From contig CAZPGS010000021.1 in the NCBI GenBank assembly GCA_964586135.1, positions 1 through 12,979 of the forward strand: a stretch of 12,979 nt of DNA, in the 5' to 3' direction. The position numbers were made by a program, and so were the translations under genes. Origin of the DNA: WYZ-LMO8 sp964586135. GTDB lineage: Archaea; Thermoproteota; Methanomethylicia; Nezhaarchaeales; WYZ-LMO8. This document shows, piece after piece, positions 1 to 5,677 of this stretch (positions are counted from its first letter, which is position 1; every line of letters begins with the position of its first letter). The notes under the pieces are model-generated. The model searched no databases. It was not told where the DNA came from and saw only the letters and a program-made list of their open reading frames with translations.

Positions 1-57
1 TATAAAGTAATGAGGATGAGCATCTAGAGACAAACGGCTGGTAAATATTCGAGTTTG

Positions 58-122
58 AGGCTCAGCCGGTTGATCCCTCTTCATCGCGCATAACTCAGCC
101 AAGGCTGAACTCTTCATAGCCA
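58..122 (-). ncRNA. Box C/D sRNA, dual 16S rRNA guide
   Basis: On the minus strand, four boxes lie in the order and spacing of an archaeal C/D sRNA: C (ATGAAGA, 111-117), D' (CTGA, 95-98), C' (ATGAAGA, 78-84) and D (CTGA, 62-65). Each guide is exactly 12 nt (99-110 and 66-77), and D' to C' is 10 nt. A short GGC/GCC pairing flanks C and D. The D guide is complementary over 11 nt to CCGGUUGAUCC near the 5' end of archaeal 16S rRNA. The D' guide is complementary over 10 nt to CAAGGCUGAA of the 16S 900 region. By the D+5 rule the targets are the first U of GGUUGAUCC (about E. coli U13) and the first G of CAAGG (about G902). Both C boxes differ from RUGAUGA at position 5 (A instead of U). A TATA-like element at 143-151 fits a start near 123. 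The ends are approximate. The partners would be L7Ae, Nop5 and fibrillarin. Confidence 0.87.
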
Positions 123-142
123 CTCTCTTCTGCTACGTTTTA

Positions 143-151
143 CAATATAAT
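143..151 (-). promoter_or_regulatory. TATA box of the C/D sRNA
   Basis: The minus strand reads GATTATATTGTA here, in an AT-rich patch (132-151). Its centre is about 25 bp before position 123, just upstream of the C box at 117. This suggests the sRNA has its own promoter rather than being processed only from a tRNA-Gln read-through transcript. Read-through is still possible, since both genes are on the same strand about 130 bp apart. Confidence 0.55.
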
Positions 152-249
152 CGCTACCTCACTTAAACTCTGCTTTACGCCTATTGGCCGGTCCGCGGGC
201 ATTTGCTATAGGACGCTCAGCATCGGGCTCTCTAGAACTTTAAGAGGTG

Positions 250-325
250 TGGTAGCCCGGGGGAGATTCGAACTCCCGTCGACGGGGCCAAAGCCCGCCA
301 TGCTTGGCCGCTACACCACCGGGCT
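250..325 (-). tRNA. tRNA-Gln (anticodon UUG), CCA encoded
   Basis: Read on the minus strand from 325, the 7-bp acceptor stem AGCCCGG pairs with CCGGGCT. The D stem is GTGT/GCAT. The anticodon stem GCGGG/CCCGT encloses the loop CTTTGGC, whose bases 34-36 are TTG, giving tRNA-Gln(UUG). The T arm GGGAG-TTCGAAT-CTCCC is perfect. The discriminator A is followed by a genomically encoded CCA (250-252). No intron interrupts the anticodon loop. In archaea this tRNA is usually first charged with glutamate and then amidated by GatDE; that is family knowledge and is not visible here. Confidence 0.96.
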
Positions 326-349
326 TCATTATTCATGAAAAAGTGGGGC

Positions 350-359
350 GATTTAAAGT
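350..359 (-). promoter_or_regulatory. TATA box of tRNA-Gln
   Basis: The minus strand reads AACTTTAAATCG, centred about 29 bp upstream of the mature tRNA 5' end at 325. A start at about 328-330 would leave only a few nucleotides of leader. The site also lies between the tRNA and the end of the ferredoxin gene, so the tRNA is probably transcribed independently. Confidence 0.55.
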
Positions 360-408
360 TTAACGTCATAAAAAAGTAAAAGTAGATGACCGATCTAAAG
401 GCGTTTCC

Positions 409-591
409 CTACTCTATAATTTGTATTGCTTGGTTGGGACACTGGGCCTCACAAGCCCTACAAGCGAGGCAAGCGTCCTTGTTGACTATCTCGACCTTGC
501 CCTCCTTCATTTCGTAGACCCCTACGGGACACACCGAAACACATGTACCACAGTTGGTGCACTTGTTTTTGTCTATCTTTATCTCCACCAC
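409..591 (-). CDS. Small 2[4Fe-4S] ferredoxin
   Basis: This is a 60-residue protein made almost entirely of two bacterial-type [4Fe-4S] motifs. The first is C11-x2-C14-x2-C17-x3-C21-P and the second C41-x2-C44-x2-C47-x3-C51-P. The fourth cysteine of each motif probably ligates the other cluster, as in clostridial ferredoxins. It would be a cytosolic low-potential electron carrier, for example for 2-oxoacid:ferredoxin oxidoreductases, but no partner enzyme lies nearby. The start is GTG at 589-591 with a GGGG-rich stretch a few bases upstream. It follows the 542-residue membrane protein gene by 34 nt on the same strand and may share its transcript. It could instead be a stand-alone subunit of an oxidoreductase complex, which such proteins resemble. 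Confidence 0.93.
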   Translation of the reverse strand: MVEIKIDKNKCTNCGTCVSVCPVGVYEMKEGKVEIVNKDACLACRACEAQCPNQAIQIIE

Positions 592-625
592 GGCGAACCC
601 CTAGCTCTCTGCTTTCGTCCAGCTT

Positions 626-2254
626 TTAAGCTCTTGCTTTGGTAATCTTTAAGCTCAAATCGTGGAGCTCCTTCCTAAGCCCCTCAATCTTCTTCATTAG
701 CTCCTCAGCTCTCTGCGACAATTCAGCCGCAGTAATTCTCTTGCCCCGCTTCACAGCTTCGAAGCTAGACATTTCCTCCTCAAGCCTCGAGGCCTTGCTC
801 ACGAGCTCACTTATCCTCTGCACCAACTTGCCGAGCTTAGGACTCCTCTCAAACTTCTTTGAGGCCTCCGTGAGCTTCTTTGAGGCCTCTAGGTACACCA
901 GCCTCAGCCCTCGAATTTGCTTCTCGTACGTGAGATCCTTGACCTTGCCCCTTAAGTAACCTTCGTATGCCCCCCAGACCCTTCGAGCTATGTTTGCGTA
1001 GTTGTCGAAGAGCTCTTTAAAGGGTCTGAAGTCGACCTCAGCTTCTGCAGCTCTCTTGGTCGCGATCCGCTTGCCGATGACTATCCCCAAGGCTATGGCT
1101 GCACCGGCGATGCCGACCACTACGGCCATAGCCTGTGGAGCTGATGGAGGAGAGACCTCTACGACTATTATGGGGTTTTGAAGGCATGAGAGGGTATAGA
1201 ACTTGTAGTAAATAGCCTTGTCCCTTCGCTCAGGCTCTGGGCTCGCCCTCAAGACCACCGACCCAGGAGGGACGCGAAACCTCAGCTCAACCTCGTCAGC
1301 GTAGTCGACGTACTTGGGCAATGCTCGGAGGGCTTTGGCATCTGGAGTCGAGTACTTTATGTACACGGTCGCCCTCTCGCCCAGCGCCAGAGAGGTCCTC
1401 AGTCGAACGTACAGAATGGCGAAGTCGTTGGTCGAGGAAAGCGCATAGCTTCCGGGCCTTAGTGCTTGCTCGCTTTGTGCCACGTCGAAGCTACTCGCGA
1501 GGTCTCCAACTTCGAGTATCCTCGCTTCTGAGGGGAACTTAAAGCAGAAAACGCTCTGCCTCTGAGAAGCGCCTATCTGCCACCCCATCGTAGGACTTAG
1601 GCTCTCGACCGTGACGTAGTCGACGATGGTACCCGACAGAGGGTCTACGTCTCTCACCAACTTCTTCACCTTAAAGAGCCAAGGATAGACCGACGCGTTA
1701 AAAGCTAGGTCTAAGGTTATCGTCCTCGCCTCTCTTAACGAGAAGTTATAAATGTCCAACTTCAAGGCGTCGTCGGCCTTCGTGAAGTTTAAGTCGCGGA
1801 CGTCTACGCTACTCGCGTTCGGCGGCGGGAATATCACGACCTCTACGCGATCGGCGCTCAGTGGTGGCATTAATGGATTCAAAGGTATCCTTAACACGTG
1901 CCTATTTCCTTCGACGGACATTGACCATAAGCTCTCTATGATCATGCTGTAGGTTTCGTTTGGCTTGAGTTGTATGTCTTTAATCCAAGACCTAGAGTAG
2001 TCGCCCCCACAAACCGAGGCGTAGAGGTTGTCCCACGAGGGGAGGCTCACGTTCATTTGGTGAAGCGCCGCTGGCCCTCTGAGGGTAATGTTGTATGTCA
2101 CGAGGGCATGGGTGTAATGCACCTTTACCTCCACATGGAGCAAGGCATTAACCGGCTCATCCCCTCCTCGCGCCGTAGCCAGAGGCATCATCGCCAAAGC
2201 TAGTGCCAAGGTTACGGCGATTACCAAGGCCTTCTCGAAGCTCAAGCTGGCCAC
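626..2254 (-). CDS. Membrane-anchored surface protein, unknown function
   Basis: I do not recognise this 542-residue protein. Residues 7-28 form a hydrophobic signal sequence ending near ATARGG. Residues 30-370 look like a beta-rich, proline-containing ectodomain with seven N-x-S/T sequons (N55, N68, N99, N146, N156, N170, N186) and three cysteines (82, 237, 357). Residues 375-394 form one transmembrane helix, followed by basic GKRIATKR as a stop-transfer signal. Residues 400-542 are charged and helical, with a heptad-like coiled coil (about 440-540) facing the cytosol. No sequons follow the membrane helix, as expected for this topology. The start is GTG at 2252-2254, and TATA-like sequence at 2297-2306 could drive it. 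The ferredoxin follows in the same direction. The layout resembles a receptor, adhesin or envelope-organising protein, but no enzymatic motif is visible. Confidence 0.85.
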   Translation of the reverse strand: MASLSFEKALVIAVTLALALAMMPLATARGGDEPVNALLHVEVKVHYTHALVTYNITLRGPAALHQMNVSLPSWDNLYASVCGGDYSRSWIKDIQLKPNETYSMIIESLWSMSVEGNRHVLRIPLNPLMPPLSADRVEVVIFPPPNASSVDVRDLNFTKADDALKLDIYNFSLREARTITLDLAFNASVYPWLFKVKKLVRDVDPLSGTIVDYVTVESLSPTMGWQIGASQRQSVFCFKFPSEARILEVGDLASSFDVAQSEQALRPGSYALSSTNDFAILYVRLRTSLALGERATVYIKYSTPDAKALRALPKYVDYADEVELRFRVPPGSVVLRASPEPERRDKAIYYKFYTLSCLQNPIIVVEVSPPSAPQAMAVVVGIAGAAIALGIVIGKRIATKRAAEAEVDFRPFKELFDNYANIARRVWGAYEGYLRGKVKDLTYEKQIRGLRLVYLEASKKLTEASKKFERSPKLGKLVQRISELVSKASRLEEEMSSFEAVKRGKRITAAELSQRAEELMKKIEGLRKELHDLSLKITKARA

Positions 2255-2284
2255 CCTTAAGCGATCGCTTGAGAGATAGGGGTT

Positions 2285-2420
2285 CAGCTTTCACATAAGC
2301 TTATATGGATTGACTTCATCGCCTCATCTCCGCTCCCCCGCATCCCGCTCGGGCCCTCATCGGACTCGGGGGCGTTCAGGGAGACCCCAGGCTCCCCACA
2401 TCTTGAGTATTTAGATGAGA
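2285..2420 (-). ncRNA. Candidate omega RNA overlapping the tnpB 3' end
   Basis: TnpB nucleases of IS200/IS605-type elements use an RNA made from the 3' end of tnpB and running past the element's right end. Here the final codons of tnpB are G/C-rich and can fold; for example, minus-strand GGGAG (2392-2396) pairs with CTCCC (2379-2383) over an 8-nt loop. The encoded tail (GEPGVSLNAP through DEAMKSI) resembles a tail I recall as conserved in crenarchaeal TnpBs, as expected if the DNA also serves as RNA scaffold. The scaffold/guide boundary cannot be fixed from one copy; a point near 2300 is a guess. Whether the RNA is made is unknown. Confidence 0.3.
2297..2306 (-). promoter_or_regulatory. TATA-like element upstream of the 542-residue protein
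   Basis: The minus strand reads CATATAAGCTTATG, just inside the 3' end of tnpB. A start about 25 bp downstream (near 2278) would leave a leader of about 24 nt before the GTG at 2254. If this is right, the mobile element's end abuts, or supplies, the promoter of the downstream gene. Confidence 0.4.
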
Positions 2421-2951
2421 ACCTCTTGTAGAGGTTTATCGTTGCAGCCACGTCCCTGTCCCCTGCGAAGCCGCAGCTTCTGCACCTCAAAGCTCTATAC
2501 CCGTTATCGACTAGCCTGCTGCCGCACTTAGGGCACGTGGAGGACGTACCTCTTGAATCGACTCTGAGCACTCTCAATCCTCTCTCTTTCACCTCGTAGT
2601 CTATGCAGAGCTGCATCCTTCCGTAGAACCACAGAGCGAGCCTCTTGTTGAACCTCCTGTCCTTCTTGGCGTTATCCCTCAGCTCGTCTAGGTCTTCGAG
2701 GACGATTGCTGAGCTGTGGCTAAAAGCCAAGCCAGCGATTAAGTCTCCTACTTTATGTGAGTAGTCCCATGAAATGTTCTTTATTCTCTCACCATGCTTC
2801 TCAATGGCTCTCCTAACGCCCTTGATGAACCTCCAAGACCTTGAATACCTCCTCAGTATCCTCTCAATCCAAATCCTGTGAGTCAGCGCCTTCCTCAGAG
2901 GCGTCCTGAACCTCTTCAGCTTAGTCGATCTACCATTGAGGGTGAATACTG

Positions 2952-3051
2952 NNNNNNNNNNNNNNNNNNNNNNNNNNNNNNNNNNNNNNNNNNNNNNNNN
3001 NNNNNNNNNNNNNNNNNNNNNNNNNNNNNNNNNNNNNNNNNNNNNNNNNNN
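2952..3051. other. Assembly gap, exactly 100 N
   Basis: One hundred consecutive Ns is the usual placeholder for a scaffold gap of unknown size. It lies inside tnpB. From memory of crenarchaeal TnpB proteins, the segment between QIYTY and VFTLNG is nearer 90-100 residues, so the true gap is probably close to 300 bases. Any reading frame crossing the Ns is meaningless. Confidence 0.97.
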
Positions 3052-3363
3052 CATAGGTGTAGATTTGCTTGACGTGGTGTGCTCTGAAGCCAAGTCCTCG
3101 AAGCTTTTCGTAGAACGTCTCGTGTAGCTTCTTCCTAGAGAGCTTTGTGTCTAGATTCCACAGCTCGTTCACAACCCAATTGAGCTGCATCACGGTACAT
3201 CCTCAGGAACTCCAACAAACGCTCATCGCTACCCTCGGGGAGACCTCTCATCTTCAAGGTCTCTACGACTACGAGGTCTCTCTCCCTCATCAGGTAGCTC
3301 ACACGTTTATGACTTTCTTTCAAAGCCTAATATTTTCTAGCATTAATGCTTACTGATGATAGT

Positions 3364-3507
3364 ATGTCTAAGTTCATATACGCGAAGTGCTCCGTGATAA
3401 AGTTCAGAGGCGGTATGGTAGTCCTCTACCCGCTGGCGAAGTACCAAGGAGAGGTAAAACCGCTGCACGGCAAGAAAGTCCACGTAATAATCATAGCAGG
3501 AGACTGA
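3364..3507 (+). CDS. Small 47-residue protein divergent from tnpB, unknown
   Basis: From ATG 3364 this frame encodes MSKFIYAKCSVIKFRGGM, then VVLYPLAKYQ, and ends KKVHVIIIAGD. An in-frame ATG at 3346 would add six residues. The sequence is not low-complexity; it alternates basic and hydrophobic residues and reads as a compact beta-rich domain. The C-terminal half (GEVKPLHGKKVHVIII) is loosely like the strand-turn-strand of SpoVT/AbrB DNA-binding folds, which is only an impression. The AT-rich TAATATTTT at 3328-3336 would place a transcription start near 3358, so the message may be nearly leaderless. It starts about 75 bp from the tnpB start on the opposite strand, so it may be element-associated or simply a neighbour. 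No function is assigned. Confidence 0.6.
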   Translation: MSKFIYAKCSVIKFRGGMVVLYPLAKYQGEVKPLHGKKVHVIIIAGD

Positions 3508-3569
3508 AAACTCTATATAAACCACCGTAAACCAATATGAAAACCAGAACAGTTGCGAAAGGCTCGACT

Positions 3570-3581
3570 TAACTTTTTAAG
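3570..3581 (+). promoter_or_regulatory. TATA-like element of the MIP18-MoaD operon
   Basis: TTAACTTTTTAAG lies about 25 bp upstream of position 3600, giving a plausible start inside the palindrome at 3590-3604 and a leader of about 30 nt before the GTG at 3632. A second, better-looking TATA sequence (CTATATAAAC, 3513-3522) lies further upstream and could also feed this operon. Confidence 0.45.
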
Positions 3582-3589
3582 GGTTGTCC

Positions 3590-3604
3590 GTATACACTGT
3601 ATAC
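3590..3604. promoter_or_regulatory. 15-bp perfect palindrome, candidate operator
   Basis: GTATACA-C-TGTATAC is a perfect inverted repeat around a single central base. It also forms part of a 9-bp tandem repeat (GTATACACT twice, 3590-3607). It sits at the predicted transcription start of the MIP18-MoaD pair, the usual place for an archaeal repressor that blocks RNA polymerase. Its size suits a homodimeric helix-turn-helix regulator. No regulator gene is recognised nearby, unless the 47-residue protein is one. Confidence 0.5.
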
Positions 3605-3631
3605 ACTATTAATGCTCGCATAAGCCATGGG

Positions 3632-3937
3632 GTGGCCAAAGTGAGCGGGCTCGAGAGAAGGATTAGGGATGCCTTAGAGAAAGTCATAGACCCCGAAACG
3701 GGGCTCAACTTGGTGGAGATGGGTTGCATCAAGGGCATATCAGAGAAAGACGGAGAGGTGATAGTCGAGTTCGTACCCACGTCCCCCTTCTGTCCTATAG
3801 CGTTCTTCTTAGCCTCCTCGATAAAAGAGGCCGTTGAGAAAGTAGAGGGCGTCAAGAGTGTAAAGGTCTATAGTCGAGGCCACGTAATGGACGAGCAAAT
3901 AAACGAATACGTCAACAGGCCGAGGGGCCCTGCGTGA
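3632..3937 (+). CDS. MIP18/DUF59-family Fe-S assembly protein
   Basis: This is a protein of about 101 residues of the DUF59 (MIP18, PaaD/SufT-like) family. It carries the diagnostic N-terminal VIDPETGLNLVEMG, matching DPE-x-G-L-N-(I/V)-V-(D/E)-(L/M)-G, then the TSPFCPIA segment with the family's conserved cysteine. The helix IKEAVEKVEGVKSVKV follows. Such proteins help mature or transfer Fe-S clusters onto client proteins in the cytosol. The GTG at 3632 is chosen because the residues before it (SVYTVYTINAR) are coded by the palindromic promoter region; GTG 3641 is an alternative. The stop overlaps the next gene's start (GTGA), so the two are translationally coupled. Clients in this window could include the radical SAM methylthiotransferase and the ferredoxin; that is inference. 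Confidence 0.85.
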   Translation: MAKVSGLERRIRDALEKVIDPETGLNLVEMGCIKGISEKDGEVIVEFVPTSPFCPIAFFLASSIKEAVEKVEGVKSVKVYSRGHVMDEQINEYVNRPRGPA

Positions 3938-4215
3938 AGGTCAAGGTGAAATTCTTCGCTATTTTGAGGGAGGCCGCGGGGACTAAGGAAGTGGAAGAGG
4001 AAGTGGAGGAGGGCACGACGGTCAGGGGTCTATTGGAGAGGCTCAGCAATAAATTGCCTAGTAGATTCAGAGAGCTAGTCTTTGAAGGACAGGAAATCAC
4101 AAAAAATTTGATAATCTTGGTAAATCGCAGAGGGATAAGGGAGCTCGATGGATTAGAGACGAAGCTTAAAAACAGCGACGAAGTAGCACTCTTGCCGCCA
4201 GTGAGCGGCGGCTAG
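3934..4215 (+). CDS. MoaD/ThiS-like ubiquitin-fold sulfur carrier
   Basis: This 93-residue protein has the MoaD shape. It opens with MKVKVKFFAILREAAGTKEV, has a central helix TTVRGLLERL, then IILVNRRGIRELDGLETKLKNSDEVALLPPVSGG. The terminal Gly-Gly is the site that is adenylated and converted to a thiocarboxylate by an E1/MoeB-like enzyme. It may supply sulfur for molybdopterin/tungstopterin, or act as an archaeal small modifier (SAMP) for tRNA thiolation or protein tagging; sequence alone does not separate these. The start is GTG, sharing GTGA with the upstream stop. It converges on the methylthiotransferase gene, and both stop codons fall within the palindrome CTAG (4212-4215). Confidence 0.88.
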   Translation: MKVKVKFFAILREAAGTKEVEEEVEEGTTVRGLLERLSNKLPSRFRELVFEGQEITKNLIILVNRRGIRELDGLETKLKNSDEVALLPPVSGG

Positions 4216-5483
4216 ACCATCCTACCAAGTAACACGTGAGGCCTTGCCTCTTCGATGATGACCATAACCTTCTTCCAAAGCATATCGCTATCACACTTGA
4301 CGACTACGGGCCTGTAGTCCGGCATCCTCCCCAAGAGCCCTTCCTTGGGCGCGGCATCGGTTAAGAGCACCTCCACCTCCTTGCCCACGTACCGCAAGTT
4401 CCTCTTTAGCGTGAGCTCCTTGACTAGCTCGTCGAGGACTCGAGACCTCTCCTTCTTCACGTGGTCCGAGAGCTGGGGCATCGACGCCGCTTTAGTGAAG
4501 GGCCTCAGGGCGTATCTGGCTACGTGGACCTTGTCCGGGGCTATTTTCTCTAGGACCTTGCAAGTCTGCTCGAAGTCCTCCTCGGTCTCGGTGGGAAAGC
4601 CCACGATCACGTCAGTGGCCAGGAATAGGTCGACCCTCGACCTAAAGAAGCTGACGAGTTCTATGAATGAGGTGCTCGTGTATTTTCTATTCATGAGGTG
4701 CAGAATCCTGTCGCTGCCAGATTGTAGCGGGAGGTGCATATACTTGTACACTCGAGCGTCGAAGTAGAAGTCTAGTAACTCTCGAGCTATGGTCGATAGT
4801 GTCGAGGGCTCCATCATGCCCAGCCTTATCATGTAATCGCCTTCGTGCTTGAGGAGCGCTCGAAGGAGCTCTAGGAGATTAGTGCCTATGTCGAGGCCGT
4901 AGGAGGCCAAGTCTTGAGCGACTAAGTAGATTTCCTTAGCTCCTTTGGACGCAGCGTCGGCGAAGGTCTTCAAGATCTCTTGAGACTGGCAACTAGAGAG
5001 CCTCCCTCTTGATATTGGCATTATGCAATAGCTACATGAGCCTAGACAGCCAACTGCCACGGGTAGCACTAGCCTCTTGCTAGACCCGTCGTACGCCGGC
5101 AACTCAAACACGGACCTCCTATCAGGGCCTACGTCCACGACCCTTTCGTGCAAGGCCTTTGGGATCAAGTGAATGGCATTGGGTCCGAGGATGCTCGCTG
5201 ATGGAGAGGCAGACGCGACGAAGGCTGGCCTGGCCTTTGCAAGACAGCCTATCACCACTATCCTCCTATCGTCACGGCGCCTCCTCCACTCTTCGAGCTC
5301 TTCCAATCTCCTCGCTATTTTCCTCTCAGTCTCGGCCCTCACAGCGCAGGTGTTGATCACTACGACGTCGGCTTCTCTCAAGTCGTTGGCTATTTCGTGT
5401 CCTTCCCTCTTCAGTATTGATGCTACGGCTTGGCTGTCGGCTTTGTTTAACCAACATCCGTAGGTCTCGATGTAAACCTTCAA
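4212..5483 (-). CDS. tRNA N6-threonylcarbamoyladenosine methylthiotransferase (CDKAL1/e-MtaB type)
   Basis: This 423-residue radical SAM enzyme converts t6A37 to ms2t6A in tRNAs that read ANN codons. The N-terminal MTTase (UPF0004) domain has the three cluster cysteines C10 (YGCWLNKADS), C46 (INTCAVR) and C80 (VIGCLAKARP). The radical SAM domain has C146-x3-C150-x2-C153 (CLGSCSYC). The C-terminal 60 residues fit a TRAM RNA-binding domain (VGKEVEVLLTD). The length is normal for the archaeal family. The start is TTG at 5481-5483, giving MKVYIETYGCW, the expected N-terminus. The upstream AT patches TTTAAAG (about 5555) and GTTTAATG (about 5527) are promoter candidates. It needs Fe-S clusters and a sulfur source, which may link it to the convergent MIP18-MoaD pair. 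Confidence 0.92.
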   Translation of the reverse strand: MKVYIETYGCWLNKADSQAVASILKREGHEIANDLREADVVVINTCAVRAETERKIARRLEELEEWRRRRDDRRIVVIGCLAKARPAFVASASPSASILGPNAIHLIPKALHERVVDVGPDRRSVFELPAYDGSSKRLVLPVAVGCLGSCSYCIMPISRGRLSSCQSQEILKTFADAASKGAKEIYLVAQDLASYGLDIGTNLLELLRALLKHEGDYMIRLGMMEPSTLSTIARELLDFYFDARVYKYMHLPLQSGSDRILHLMNRKYTSTSFIELVSFFRSRVDLFLATDVIVGFPTETEEDFEQTCKVLEKIAPDKVHVARYALRPFTKAASMPQLSDHVKKERSRVLDELVKELTLKRNLRYVGKEVEVLLTDAAPKEGLLGRMPDYRPVVVKCDSDMLWKKVMVIIEEARPHVLLGRMV

Positions 5484-5677
5484 TTTCGCCTTCCCTCTCC
5501 CATCTTGGGGGAGAAACGAGGCATTAAACGCAAAGATGTCATGCCCTCGTGGGCTTTAAAGCTGTCGATCGAAACCTGTGTAGCTCTTCAAGGCCCATCC
5601 TCAAGCCTTACGCCGTTGAAGTGTAAGACCCAACCTTAAAAAGCCTTGGTGCCCAGGTCTTCTTTCGGTGTGGGGCT

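Larger units (their letters stand above)
2284..3290 (-). pseudogene. tnpB: TnpB-family RNA-guided nuclease, frameshifted and interrupted by an assembly gap
   Basis: Two reading frames together give a crenarchaeal-type TnpB. The N-terminal part, from ATG 3288-3290 (or TTG 3321-3323), reads MRERDLVVVETLKMRG to FLRMYRDAAQ. It then continues in another frame with WVVNELWNLDTKLSRK up to QIYTY at the gap, so one extra base (near 3180) or an equivalent indel breaks it. After the gap the frame runs from VFTLNGRS to the stop at 2284. It holds the RuvC-II glutamate (IVLEDLDEL), a zinc ribbon (CPKCG and CRSCG) and the RuvC-III aspartate (GDRDVAATINLYKR). The RuvC-I aspartate would fall in the Ns. No tnpA is visible, so this is an IS1341-like solo tnpB. 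It is either a decayed copy or a mis-joined repeat in the assembly. Confidence 0.85.
2284..3340 (-). mobile_element. IS200/IS605-group element, tnpB only (IS1341-like)
   Basis: The element is inferred from tnpB alone. No tnpA (Y1 transposase) is present within the window. The left end should lie upstream of the tnpB start in the AT-rich stretch 3290-3345, and the right end close to or just past the tnpB stop. I found no clear terminal inverted repeats or target duplication, which fits this group because it moves as single strands and ends in subterminal hairpins. The boundaries given are rough. Confidence 0.55.

Noticed and set aside
1..60. A second C/D-like sRNA on the plus strand (GATGAG near 15, CTG near 38)
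   Set aside because: No proper C box with matching D and D' boxes at correct spacing could be assembled.
66..76. CCGGTTGATCC on the plus strand, identical to the start of archaeal 16S rRNA genes
   Set aside because: The match ends after 11 bases and no other 16S sequence follows. It is fully explained as the antisense of the D guide of the C/D sRNA on the other strand.
2878..3193. Open frames running through the run of Ns
   Set aside because: The N run is a placeholder of arbitrary length, so continuity across it has no meaning. The flanking pieces are both read as TnpB.
3538..3573. An 11-codon open frame (MKTRTVAKGST) about 25 bp after a good TATA box (3513-3522)
   Set aside because: It could be a leader peptide, but it is too short to separate from chance, and the same TATA may simply serve the MIP18 operon.
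4345..4767. A 140-codon open frame opposite the methylthiotransferase
   Set aside because: It is Ser/Thr-rich antisense of a conserved gene, with no ribosome binding site or promoter.
5523..5570. Inverted GGCAT/ATGCC pair and AT patches before the methylthiotransferase
   Set aside because: The arms are 5 bp with imperfect surroundings. They are considered only as possible promoter sequence, not as a riboswitch or terminator.
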